A DNA stretch of 64,000 bases, from positions 2,859,451-2,923,450 of the forward strand of contig NC_020054.1 of NCBI RefSeq assembly GCF_000331105.1, read 5' to 3'. Positions 1-7,232 of this stretch are shown here, one piece after another. How positions within the stretch are numbered: position 1 is the first letter of the stretch; each line of letters opens with the position of its first letter. Both the position numbers and the translations under genes were made by a program. This DNA is from Fibrella aestuarina BUZ 2. GTDB lineage: Bacteria; Bacteroidota; Bacteroidia; Cytophagales; Spirosomataceae. The notes below the pieces were generated by a model that saw only the letters and a program-made list of their open reading frames with translations, did no database searches and had not been told where the DNA came from.

Positions 1-27
1 CCTCAGCGCGTTGCTGAGGGCGTTTTT
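1..27 (+). terminator. Intrinsic terminator of a gene left of the window
   Basis: A 7-bp perfect stem (CCTCAGC at 1-7, GCTGAGG at 13-19) with a 5-nt loop is followed by GCGTTTTT on the plus strand, the form of a rho-independent terminator. It would end a plus-strand gene lying before base 1. The convergent tRNA-Asp could also use the hairpin, but its downstream T-run would lie outside the window. Confidence 0.6.
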
Positions 28-38
28 GGGAACTTCTG

Positions 39-112
39 CGGACTGGACGGGACTCGAACCCGCGACCTCCGCCGTGACAGGGCGGCATTCTAACCAACTG
101 AACTACCAATCC
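39..112 (-). tRNA. tRNA-Asp (GTC)
   Basis: Read on the minus strand, the sequence folds into a cloverleaf. The acceptor stem is GGATTGG paired with CCAGTCC, containing one G-T pair. The T arm is GGTTCGAGTCC, the D arm contains AGTTGGTTAGA, and the anticodon GTC lies at 76-78. The discriminator base is G (complement of c39), as expected for tRNA-Asp. The terminal CCA is not encoded. A promoter-like pair of elements lies 53 nt upstream. Confidence 0.95.
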
Positions 113-164
113 TTTTACTCTTGACTTCGTCTCTTCGCTGCTGCGTTGTTCCGTTATCGTGGTG

Positions 165-194
165 CAAAAGTAGAGCGTTAAAACACGTTGCGCA
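165..194 (-). promoter_or_regulatory. Bacteroidetes-type promoter for tRNA-Asp
   Basis: On the minus strand there is a TTG (192-194), a 19-nt spacer, then TACTTTTG (165-172). This matches the Bacteroidetes consensus of TTG, 17-23 nt, TAnnTTTG. It points at the tRNA, whose 5' end is about 53 nt downstream. Confidence 0.65.
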
Positions 195-319
195 AGCCCT
201 TGCCCGAAAAAAATGTGGCTTCTACTGCGATTAGATCGCTTTTGGCTTGGTTCTCAATCGACTAGCTCGTAAAATTTTTTTTGCGTTGGCGGCTGTCCCG
301 TAGCCTCATTATCGACGAA

Positions 320-327
320 TAGATTTG
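320..327 (+). promoter_or_regulatory. Possible -7 element for the PAS gene
   Basis: TAGATTTG matches the Bacteroidetes -7 consensus TAnnTTTG and lies 59 nt before the PAS-protein start. No TTG sits at the right distance upstream, so this is a weak prediction. Confidence 0.35.
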
Positions 328-386
328 ATGATGACGCGGGCCTTTAGTATCTTTCAAGTTGATTTTCACCTTTCTCTTCTTTAATC

Positions 387-929
387 ATGGTTTTTTCACA
401 AGCTTATACCGAAATGATTAACCGGGCCAACAGTCGATGCAACCTCGACGGGCAGCGGTCCTATCCGCTTCCCTGCCTGGAGATTTTTCTGCTGGATCAG
501 GCCGAGAAAAAAGCGAAGGTTAAAGAAGCCACGGTGTTTGGCCAACTTATCGACATCTTCGACTGGAAGCTAACCCGGAAGCAGCGGAAGACGTACCTGA
601 AGGCCCTTAGCCTGGGGATGACCCTGGTGCTGACTGACCTGTCGAAAACCATTCTGTGGGCCAGTCACAGCTTTCTAAGCATGACTGGCTATACTACCGC
701 TGAGGCTGTGGGCCGGACGCCTAAGTTCTTGCAGGGTGCCGACACCAGCCACTCAGAACTCTCGCGGATTCGGAAACACCTGCGGCAGGCGACCTCTATC
801 GAGGCCAGTCTGGTCAATTACCGGAAAGGCGGTGAGCCCTACCAGTGCCAGGTGTCTATCGATCCGCTGCGCAATAGTCAGGGCGAACTGACCCACTTCA
901 TTGCCATCGAGTCAGAGGTGATGATGTAG
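387..929 (+). CDS. LOV-like PAS domain protein without the photoactive cysteine
   Basis: A 180-residue cytoplasmic protein with one PAS domain at about residues 70-178 and no output domain. The domain is very close to LOV photosensors. It has a GRTPKFLQG block at 109-117, where LOV proteins have GRNCRFLQG, and NYRKGG at 144-149, where LOV proteins have NYRKDG. The cysteine that binds flavin covalently is replaced by Pro112, the second flavin-contacting Asn is absent (PYQCQV), and the C-terminal FIGIQ Gln is Glu175. Standard LOV photochemistry is therefore unlikely, though a ligand or redox-sensing PAS role is possible. The first 65 residues are not recognised. The gene stands alone between tRNA-Asp and rpsO. 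Confidence 0.8.
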   Translation: MVFSQAYTEMINRANSRCNLDGQRSYPLPCLEIFLLDQAEKKAKVKEATVFGQLIDIFDWKLTRKQRKTYLKALSLGMTLVLTDLSKTILWASHSFLSMTGYTTAEAVGRTPKFLQGADTSHSELSRIRKHLRQATSIEASLVNYRKGGEPYQCQVSIDPLRNSQGELTHFIAIESEVMM

Positions 930-979
930 GCGGGTGCGTAGCAGCTAGGGACAAGCTATGACTTCCCACTTTTATTCCC

Positions 980-987
980 TACCTTTG
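980..987 (+). promoter_or_regulatory. rpsO: -7 element of the rpsO promoter
   Basis: TACCTTTG matches TAnnTTTG and lies 44 nt before the rpsO start codon. No clear -33 TTTG is visible at the usual spacing. The -7 box alone is often enough for strong Bacteroidetes promoters. Confidence 0.5.
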
Positions 988-1031
988 CAGCCTGTTAAAA
1001 AAATCAAGTGTAAACAAAAAGCTGTCTGACG

Positions 1032-1307
1032 ATGTATTTATCATCTGAAAAGAAACAGGAAATTTTCGCTTCGCACGGTGTTCAGAAGGCTTCGGCTGAT
1101 ACCGGCTCGGCAGAATCTCAGATTGCGTTGTTTACGTACCGGATCAATCACCTGACTGAGCACCTCAAGGCTCACAAGCATGATTATAGCACCCGTCAGG
1201 GACTGCTTAAACTGGTAGGTAAGCGTCGCCACATGCTGGACTACCTCCAGCGTAAAGATATCAGCCGCTACCGGGCCATTATTGCGGAACTCGGTATCCG
1301 TAAGTAA
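1032..1307 (+). CDS. rpsO: 30S ribosomal protein S15
   Basis: A 91-residue protein of normal S15 length. It contains the conserved [15 protein letters not shown] block, the [15 protein letters not shown] region that binds the 16S rRNA three-way junction, and the C-terminal [10 protein letters not shown] segment. S15 is a primary binder in assembly of the 30S platform. It is followed, after a hairpin, by pnp, the same neighbour as in many bacteria. There is no Shine-Dalgarno sequence, which is normal for this phylum. Confidence 0.98.
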   Translation: MYLSSEKKQEIFASHGVQKASADTGSAESQIALFTYRINHLTEHLKAHKHDYSTRQGLLKLVGKRRHMLDYLQRKDISRYRAIIAELGIRK

Positions 1308-1689
1308 TCGGATCGGTTGCGTCGAACAGGGAACTCTCTAGCGGGTTCCCTGTTTGCATATATGGACATTTCTAAGTAATCATTAGGTGCTGAAAAAAGG
1401 ACGTTATATGCCATTCATCGGTATTTTCGTGCGCCTCATCTAATAGTTGCCTTCTTTTTCTGAATAATCCGTAGCCCGAAAAGTGACTTTTCGGCTAGGC
1501 TTGATTCATAAAGCGAAGTTCCCAAATCCCGGTTATCGCAGGCGGCGTTTGGCCGCATGAGGACCCCGATTCCTCCGATTCAACAGACCGGCGTTGAGCG
1601 ACCTTCTATTTTGTGGTGCAAGCGGTAGGGTAGAGTCTCTAATTTTTGATGTTTTTAAAGCTGTTGTAGCGCGAAGTAAAACTGTCTGT
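1308..1689. other. rpsO-pnp spacer, no gene seen
   Basis: A 382-bp spacer without a supportable gene. It holds the 1325-1354 hairpin and a second imperfect hairpin, with CCGAAAA at 1476-1482 opposite TTTTCGG at 1488-1494 and flanking TAGC/GCTA. The frame of pnp stays open upstream to a TTG at 1594, but that 32-codon extension is unlike any PNPase N-terminus. The spacer probably forms the pnp 5' leader. In other bacteria this leader is where PNPase regulates its own mRNA; that role here is inference. Confidence 0.5.
1325..1354 (+). terminator. Hairpin after rpsO
   Basis: A perfect 10-bp stem (AACAGGGAAC at 1325-1334, GTTCCCTGTT at 1345-1354) has a 10-nt loop and begins 17 nt after the rpsO stop. 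Only TTGCATATA follows, so the T-run is poor. It may be a partial terminator or an RNA-processing/stability hairpin between rpsO and pnp. Confidence 0.55.
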
Positions 1690-3825
1690 ATGTTTCAAGT
1701 CACCACACAAACGGTCGCCCTCCCCGATGGACGGGAGATCACGATTGAAACCGGTAAGCTGGCCCGTCAGGCCGACGGAGCCGTTGTCGTTCGATTGGGC
1801 GATACGATGTTGTTAGCCACCGTCGTGGCCAGTAAGGAAGCCCGCGAAGGGATCGACTTCCTGCCGCTGTCGGTCGATTACCAGGAAAAATTTGCGTCTG
1901 CCGGTCGGATTCCCGGTAGCTTCCAGCGCCGCGAAGGTCGGCTGTCGGATTACGAAATCCTGATCAGCCGCCTCGTTGACCGGGCGCTGCGCCCCACCTT
2001 CCCCGAAAATTACCACGCCGACGTGCAGGTGATGATCACCATGATCTCGGCCGACCCCGAAGTACAGCCCGATCAGCTGGCCGCCTTGGCTGCTTCATCG
2101 GCCCTGGCCGTATCCGACATTCCGTTTGGTGGCCCGATTTCGGAAGTACGCGTTGCCAAAATCAACGGCGAATACAAAATCAATCCCTTGACGTCTGAGT
2201 TGCAGAACGCCACCCTCGACCTGATTGTCGCTGCCAACGAGCGCGACATCAACATGGTGGAAGGCGAACTGGACGAGGCGCAGGAAAATGAGGTGGTTGA
2301 AGCGCTGAAAGTGGCTCACGATGCCATCAAAGCGCAGATTGCCGCCCAGAAAGAACTCGAGGCAAAGGTTGGCAAAACCGAAAAGCGCGAGTACAACCAC
2401 GAAACGCACGATGAGGAGTTGCGCGCTGCCGTTCGGGCGTTCTGTTACGACAAGATTTACGAGGTAGCGAAGAAAGGGCAGGCCAGCAAGAAGGCCCGCT
2501 CGGAAGGCTTCAAAGCCGTTCGCGACGAATATATGGCATCGCTGCCTGAAGGGGCCGAGGTTAACGAAAGCCTGATCAAGACGTATTTCCACGACTTGGT
2601 TTGGGAAGCCTCGCGTAACCTGGTACTGAACGAGCGCTACCGCCTCGACAGCCGCAAACTCGACGAGATCCGGCCCATTCAGTGCGAAGTCGATTACCTG
2701 CCCCGTGCGCACGGTTCAGCCATCTTCACCCGTGGCGAGACCCAGTCGATGACCACCGTAACGCTCGGCACTAAGCTGGACGAGCAGATCGTTGATCAGC
2801 CGCTGACGCAGGGCTACAACAAATTCATGTTGCACTACAACTTCCCTGGCTTCTCAACGGGCGAAGTAAAACCCAACCGGGGTGCCAGCCGCCGCGAAGT
2901 TGGCCACGGTAACCTGGCCCACCGCGCCCTCAAAGGCATGCTGCCCGAAGGTCAGGATAACCCGTACACCATCCGTATCGTATCCGACATTCTGGAGTCG
3001 AACGGATCGTCGTCGATGGCGACGGTGTGTGCCGGTACGTTGGCGCTGATGGACGCCGGTATCAAAATCAAAGCGCCCATTGCCGGGATCGCGATGGGGT
3101 TGATCACCGACGAAGCCACCGGTAAATACGCCGTACTGTCAGACATTCTGGGTGATGAAGATCACCTGGGTGATATGGACTTCAAAGTGACGGGTTCGGA
3201 GAAAGGCATCACCGCGGTTCAGATGGACATGAAGGTGAACGGCCTGTCGTACGAAATCCTGACCGAAGCACTGATGCAGGCCCGCGCTGGTCGGCTGCAC
3301 ATTCTGGGCGAGATGAAGAAAGCGCTCGACGCCGTGAAGCCTGACCTGAAATCGTTTGCGCCGCGTGCCTACGTGATCAAGATCGCGCAGGATCAGATCG
3401 GTGCCGTGATCGGGCCCGGTGGTAAAGTGGTACAGGAGATTCAGCGTGAATCTGGGGCCACTGTCAACATCGAAGAGCGGGAAGGCGCTGGTTTCGTCAG
3501 CATTTTCGCGACCAATAAAGAAAGCATGGACAAAGCCGTTGGCCGCGTTAAAGGCATCACGGCAACGGCTGAAGTAGGCGAAATCTACGACGGTAAGGTG
3601 AAAACCATCCAGCCGTTTGGGGCCTTCGTTGAGTTCCTGCCGGGTAAAGACGGGCTTCTCCACATTTCAGAGGTTAAATGGGAGCGCCTGGAAACTATGG
3701 ACGGCGTCTTTAAAGTAGGGGATGAGGTTCGGGTAAAATTGGTTGAGATTGACAAGAAAACGGGTAAATACCGTTTATCTCGTAAAGCTCTGCTACCGCG
3801 CCCGGAGAACAATACGAAAGCCTGA
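1690..3825 (+). CDS. pnp: Polyribonucleotide nucleotidyltransferase (PNPase)
   Basis: A 711-residue phosphorolytic 3'-5' exoribonuclease of mRNA turnover. It has two RNase PH domains, the second with the [12 protein letters not shown] metal/phosphate region near residues 487-497. A KH domain carries the GPGG loop near 574, and a C-terminal S1 domain starts near 629 ([15 protein letters not shown]). I start it at ATG 1690 (MFQVTTQTV) because PNPases of this phylum begin there. A TTG at 1594 would add 32 residues with no family counterpart. The gene lies between rpsO and rpoD on the same strand, 67 bp before rpoD. Confidence 0.97.
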   Translation: MFQVTTQTVALPDGREITIETGKLARQADGAVVVRLGDTMLLATVVASKEAREGIDFLPLSVDYQEKFASAGRIPGSFQRREGRLSDYEILISRLVDRALRPTFPENYHADVQVMITMISADPEVQPDQLAALAASSALAVSDIPFGGPISEVRVAKINGEYKINPLTSELQNATLDLIVAANERDINMVEGELDEAQENEVVEALKVAHDAIKAQIAAQKELEAKVGKTEKREYNHETHDEELRAAVRAFCYDKIYEVAKKGQASKKARSEGFKAVRDEYMASLPEGAEVNESLIKTYFHDLVWEASRNLVLNERYRLDSRKLDEIRPIQCEVDYLPRAHGSAIFTRGETQSMTTVTLGTKLDEQIVDQPLTQGYNKFMLHYNFPGFSTGEVKPNRGASRREVGHGNLAHRALKGMLPEGQDNPYTIRIVSDILESNGSSSMATVCAGTLALMDAGIKIKAPIAGIAMGLITDEATGKYAVLSDILGDEDHLGDMDFKVTGSEKGITAVQMDMKVNGLSYEILTEALMQARAGRLHILGEMKKALDAVKPDLKSFAPRAYVIKIAQDQIGAVIGPGGKVVQEIQRESGATVNIEEREGAGFVSIFATNKESMDKAVGRVKGITATAEVGEIYDGKVKTIQPFGAFVEFLPGKDGLLHISEVKWERLETMDGVFKVGDEVRVKLVEIDKKTGKYRLSRKALLPRPENNTKA

Positions 3826-3892
3826 ATTGTTGATTAAAAAGGGTAGTAGCGTCTTTTTGAGGGTGTTACTGCCCTACCTACCTCAATAAGCC

Positions 3893-4756
3893 ATGAGACA
3901 GCTAAAAATTTCAAAACAGATTACCAACCGCGAGAGCCAATCCCTGGATAAATACCTTCAGGAAATTGGTAAAGTGGACCTGCTCACGCCCGACGAAGAG
4001 GTGACCCTCGCCCAGAAGATTCGGGAAGGGGACCAGCTCTCGCTCGAACGCCTGACCAAGGCCAACCTGCGTTTCGTGGTGTCGGTAGCCAAGCAATACC
4101 AGAACCAGGGGTTGTCGCTGGGTGACCTGATCAACGAGGGGAACCTCGGCCTGATCAAAGCCGCTCAACGCTTCGACGAAACCCGTGGTTTTAAGTTTAT
4201 TTCATACGCCGTTTGGTGGATTCGTCAGTCTATTCTGCAGGCCCTGGCCGAGCAGTCGCGGATTGTGCGCCTTCCGCTGAACCGGGTGGGTTCGCTGAAC
4301 AAAATTTCGAAGACGTTCTCGGATCTGGAGCAGAAATTCGAGCGCGAGCCATCGCCCGAAGAACTGGCTGCGGTACTCGATATCTCGCCGGCTGAAGTGG
4401 TTGATACCCTGAAAATTTCGGGTCGTCACGTGTCGATGGATGCGCCGTTTGTGCAGGGTGAAGAAAACAGCCTGCTCGACGTGCTCGAAAACGATGGCGA
4501 AGACAAGCCCGATTCAGGCCTGATCAACGATTCGCTCCGTAAAGAAGTGCAACGCGCCCTGTCGACGCTGACCCAGCGCGAAGCCGACGTAATCACGCTC
4601 TACTTCGGGCTGAACGGCGAACACGCCATGACGCTGGAAGAGATCGGTGAGAAATTCAACCTCACCCGCGAGCGCGTTCGGCAGATCAAAGAGAAAGCCA
4701 TCCGCCGCCTGCGCCACACGTCACGCTCGAAAGCGCTGAAGACGTACCTGGGTTAG
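3893..4756 (+). CDS. rpoD: Primary RNA polymerase sigma factor (sigma-70, RpoD/SigA)
   Basis: A 287-residue group 1 sigma factor in the short Bacteroidetes form that lacks region 1.1. Region 1.2 covers the start ([18 protein letters not shown]). Region 2 spans about 58-127, with the [18 protein letters not shown] core-binding stretch and the [13 protein letters not shown] -10 recognition helix. Region 3 follows, and region 4 ends the protein with [22 protein letters not shown]. In this phylum it recognises TTTG/TAnnTTTG promoters. It follows pnp closely and ends at a strong terminator. Confidence 0.97.
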   Translation: MRQLKISKQITNRESQSLDKYLQEIGKVDLLTPDEEVTLAQKIREGDQLSLERLTKANLRFVVSVAKQYQNQGLSLGDLINEGNLGLIKAAQRFDETRGFKFISYAVWWIRQSILQALAEQSRIVRLPLNRVGSLNKISKTFSDLEQKFEREPSPEELAAVLDISPAEVVDTLKISGRHVSMDAPFVQGEENSLLDVLENDGEDKPDSGLINDSLRKEVQRALSTLTQREADVITLYFGLNGEHAMTLEEIGEKFNLTRERVRQIKEKAIRRLRHTSRSKALKTYLG

Positions 4757-4812
4757 GCTATACAGCGAACTGGAATGCCCCAAAGATATTTCCGGTTCAG
4801 CTAAATTCATTG

Positions 4813-4845
4813 AAAAACCCCGGCCAGTACTGGCCGGGGTTTTTT
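4813..4845. terminator. Bidirectional terminator between rpoD and the HEAT-like gene
   Basis: A 9-bp GC-rich perfect stem (CCCCGGCCA at 4818-4826, TGGCCGGGG at 4831-4839) has a GTAC loop. It is flanked by AAAAA on the left and TTTTTT on the right, so it works for transcripts from both sides: rpoD on plus, and the convergent minus-strand gene ending at 4861. Confidence 0.92.
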
Positions 4846-4860
4846 GCTGGTAACGCGTGA

Positions 4861-5439
4861 TCACGACCTCGTCTTTGCCGGGCGGTCTGCCTTAGGGGCG
4901 GTTGGTGACGTGCGTTTGGGCTGCTCCTGGGTCAGTTGCTGGCGAAGGGACTGATTCTTCTTAAGTGATAAAACCTGTTGCGCCAGGGCCCGTTCGTCGG
5001 CCTGCTCCGATGCACTCAGGAGCCGGAGAATGAACGGTGCCAGCATCGAGGGACCGTTGGCCAGGAGGTTCTGCATGACGATCAGGCCAACGGCCGGGGC
5101 CAGGCGATGCGTGGCCTGGATGGCTTCCAGCCGGATCGTTTCCTCTTCGTGCGTGGCGTTGGCCAGCCGCACCAGTTCATCGAGCGCATCGACGTGTCTC
5201 TGGTAGCCCAACGCCCGAACAGCCTGCTTGCGCAGGTGGGTATGGTGCGTAAACCGTTCGGTCGCGATCACGCGCAGCACCTGCTGTTCGTCGTCGGTGA
5301 AGGAAAGGGCAATGGGTTTATCAAATCCGCAGGAACCGGCCAGTAACTGCTGGTTCAACTGGATTCGGAGTTGAATCGCCTTGGTCGGTAGGGTATCGAG
5401 CAGGCGTGAGGGGCGACTGAATGAATCGGGAGTTTCCAT
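4861..5439 (-). CDS. HEAT-repeat-like helical protein
   Basis: A 192-residue, largely helical protein. The middle has HEAT-like helix pairs (LRKQAVRALGYQRHVDALDEL, then EEETIRLEAIQATHRL), the kind of scaffold used for protein contacts. The C-terminal 25 residues are basic, rich in Pro, Lys and Thr, and probably disordered. I use the ATG at 5439; the frame is open further upstream but would run into the preceding gene. It lies 25 bp after the metalloprotease, so the two are probably co-transcribed. No signal peptide is seen. The specific function is unknown. Confidence 0.65.
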   Translation of the reverse strand: METPDSFSRPSRLLDTLPTKAIQLRIQLNQQLLAGSCGFDKPIALSFTDDEQQVLRVIATERFTHHTHLRKQAVRALGYQRHVDALDELVRLANATHEEETIRLEAIQATHRLAPAVGLIVMQNLLANGPSMLAPFILRLLSASEQADERALAQQVLSLKKNQSLRQQLTQEQPKRTSPTAPKADRPAKTRS

Positions 5440-5464
5440 GATTCGGGATAACGAGTGTGGGTGG

Positions 5465-7009
5465 TTAGATGAAGACCATGTAGCCGTGGGGGAGCATGGT
5501 GCGGTACTGGTTATAGTCGAGGTTGGGTCCACGAACGCCCGTGTTCGAGCGCATCAGGTTGTTGGTATCTTCCAGATGCTGAAGGCCCAGATAATGGCCC
5601 ACTTCATGCCCAATCAGTTGGCTCAGGACGGCGGTGTTTAGCCGACGTACCCCCGAGGCATCCGTGAAGCCGGTTTTGTCGACGGCGATGCCATCCTTAT
5701 TGCCCGTTTTGCTGGTCGGTCCGGGAATATCGCCCGCGTAGCCGTTGAACGTACTCCAGTTGAAGGCCTGACACACATACACATCGACGAAATCGTTTTG
5801 TACCGACCAGCCAGACAGCAGGTTCCGAAATTCGGTTTCGCTATCCAGCACCGTAAAGCCGCCCGCCTGCGCGTTGTTGATGATGTACCGCTGTACGCCC
5901 CGGAGCGTAATGTCGCGCCGTTCGTAGATCTGCCGCATCTGGTCGACCGCCGTGTAGAGATCGTTGTGCTCCTGCGCGCCGAAATCGCCCACTTTGATGA
6001 TGTTAACGCCATAGGCCAGCATCACCCGCGCGGTAATCTGGCCACTCACAACCCGGCCTGCGGCTGATTCCATGCGGATCTCGATGGCCAGGTCTTCCTT
6101 GGCTTTGTATTTATTGTGAATACCGCTCCCGGCCGGTGAACTGAACCAGAAAGACGCCTGCCAGGTCGAAAAAGCCGGGACGACGGGCGCGCTGCCCAGG
6201 TCGAAGCCGCCCGACTCGACAAGCGTACCACTCCCGACGGGACCATCCCAAAAACTCCAGTTGACCCGCCGTTTCATGGTGACGGGCACAGCATCGCCGT
6301 TGGCTACGGTCACCAGGCACTCGGTCAGGAATGTGTTGGTGGCGGGTTGAAAGGCCCCCCGAACGCTCCACGTACCGGTGACGGTGGCCCCGGCCGGCGC
6401 TACCTGTAGAGAAAGCGGATTGGCGGGCAACACATAAAACGACTTGACGAAAGAAGCCTGGCTGCCATCGCCCCGGAACAGATCGACGGTAAATTCGGCC
6501 AGGCCAACCGGCAATGTGCGGGTTGAATCAAAGGCCACGGCCACCTGCCCTTTGCGTTGCTCGCCGGGCTGAATCACCTGCTGCACCGTGAAGGGTTCAC
6601 CCGCCCAGGCAACGTTGATCGACAGGAATTCGACGGGCGGTTCGCCCTGATTGAGGAAGTGAATCAGCAGCGTAAACGTGCGGTTACTCAGCAGGTACGT
6701 TGGTTCGGCCGTTACGTTGGTAACGATGAACTTGGGCAGTGCCCTGAAGGCAATATGACGACTGAGCAGCTCAGCTGTGGCACGTTTAAGACCCGTTGGT
6801 TTAAGGGCCTTACTGGCATCGTAGCGTCGTAGCCAGGGTTGTAGCTTCTTGGCTTCGGACATGGACAGGCCCAGCGTCTGGCTGATTTCGTCCGGTGAGG
6901 CCTTCGCAAAATCGAGTTCGACGTAAGGCGTTGTGTCGGTTTTAGAAAAGGCGTTCCCGGGGGCAGTTCGCAAAAAAGCGTTCCGGGTGGTTGTTTGTGG
7001 CGACTCCAT
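5465..7009 (-). CDS. Putative zinc metalloprotease (metzincin-type HExxHxxGxxH)
   Basis: A 514-residue protein whose C-terminal part carries a full metzincin zinc site, HEVGHYLGLQH (His468, Glu469, His472, His478), followed eight residues later by NNLM, a candidate Met-turn. Before this lie beta-rich regions, including an Ig-like CARDB-type stretch at roughly residues 100-220. The family is a secreted or surface endopeptidase class, yet the ATG at 7009 gives no signal peptide, and upstream in-frame starts also give no convincing one. The substrate is unknown. It is followed 25 bp later by the HEAT-like gene. Confidence 0.7.
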   Translation of the reverse strand: MESPQTTTRNAFLRTAPGNAFSKTDTTPYVELDFAKASPDEISQTLGLSMSEAKKLQPWLRRYDASKALKPTGLKRATAELLSRHIAFRALPKFIVTNVTAEPTYLLSNRTFTLLIHFLNQGEPPVEFLSINVAWAGEPFTVQQVIQPGEQRKGQVAVAFDSTRTLPVGLAEFTVDLFRGDGSQASFVKSFYVLPANPLSLQVAPAGATVTGTWSVRGAFQPATNTFLTECLVTVANGDAVPVTMKRRVNWSFWDGPVGSGTLVESGGFDLGSAPVVPAFSTWQASFWFSSPAGSGIHNKYKAKEDLAIEIRMESAAGRVVSGQITARVMLAYGVNIIKVGDFGAQEHNDLYTAVDQMRQIYERRDITLRGVQRYIINNAQAGGFTVLDSETEFRNLLSGWSVQNDFVDVYVCQAFNWSTFNGYAGDIPGPTSKTGNKDGIAVDKTGFTDASGVRRLNTAVLSQLIGHEVGHYLGLQHLEDTNNLMRSNTGVRGPNLDYNQYRTMLPHGYMVFI

Positions 7010-7232
7010 TGGCGTTGCGTGGATTAAATGAATACCAATGGCAAGGTAGGCGGGATTTAAGGGGGCTGCTAGCGCTAATCTACTGAGCTTATAGAGGTAT
7101 AAGTACCTGATTGACAAAGCGGTCGTGTTGCGGTAGTTTACCTGGAAGCCAAGTAAGTTTCCTGTGCTTCATTAACGTCAGGCAATCCTATACGCGGCGA
7201 CAAGCTCTGGGTGGTTGGCCACCTGCTGGTTG

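Noticed and set aside
39..112. tRNA-Asp as an integration site of a mobile element
   Set aside because: No integrase, no direct repeat of the tRNA end found in the window, and the neighbouring genes are core housekeeping genes.
1594..1689. N-terminal extension of PNPase from TTG
   Set aside because: The 32 extra residues do not resemble PNPase; the standard N-terminus begins at ATG 1690.
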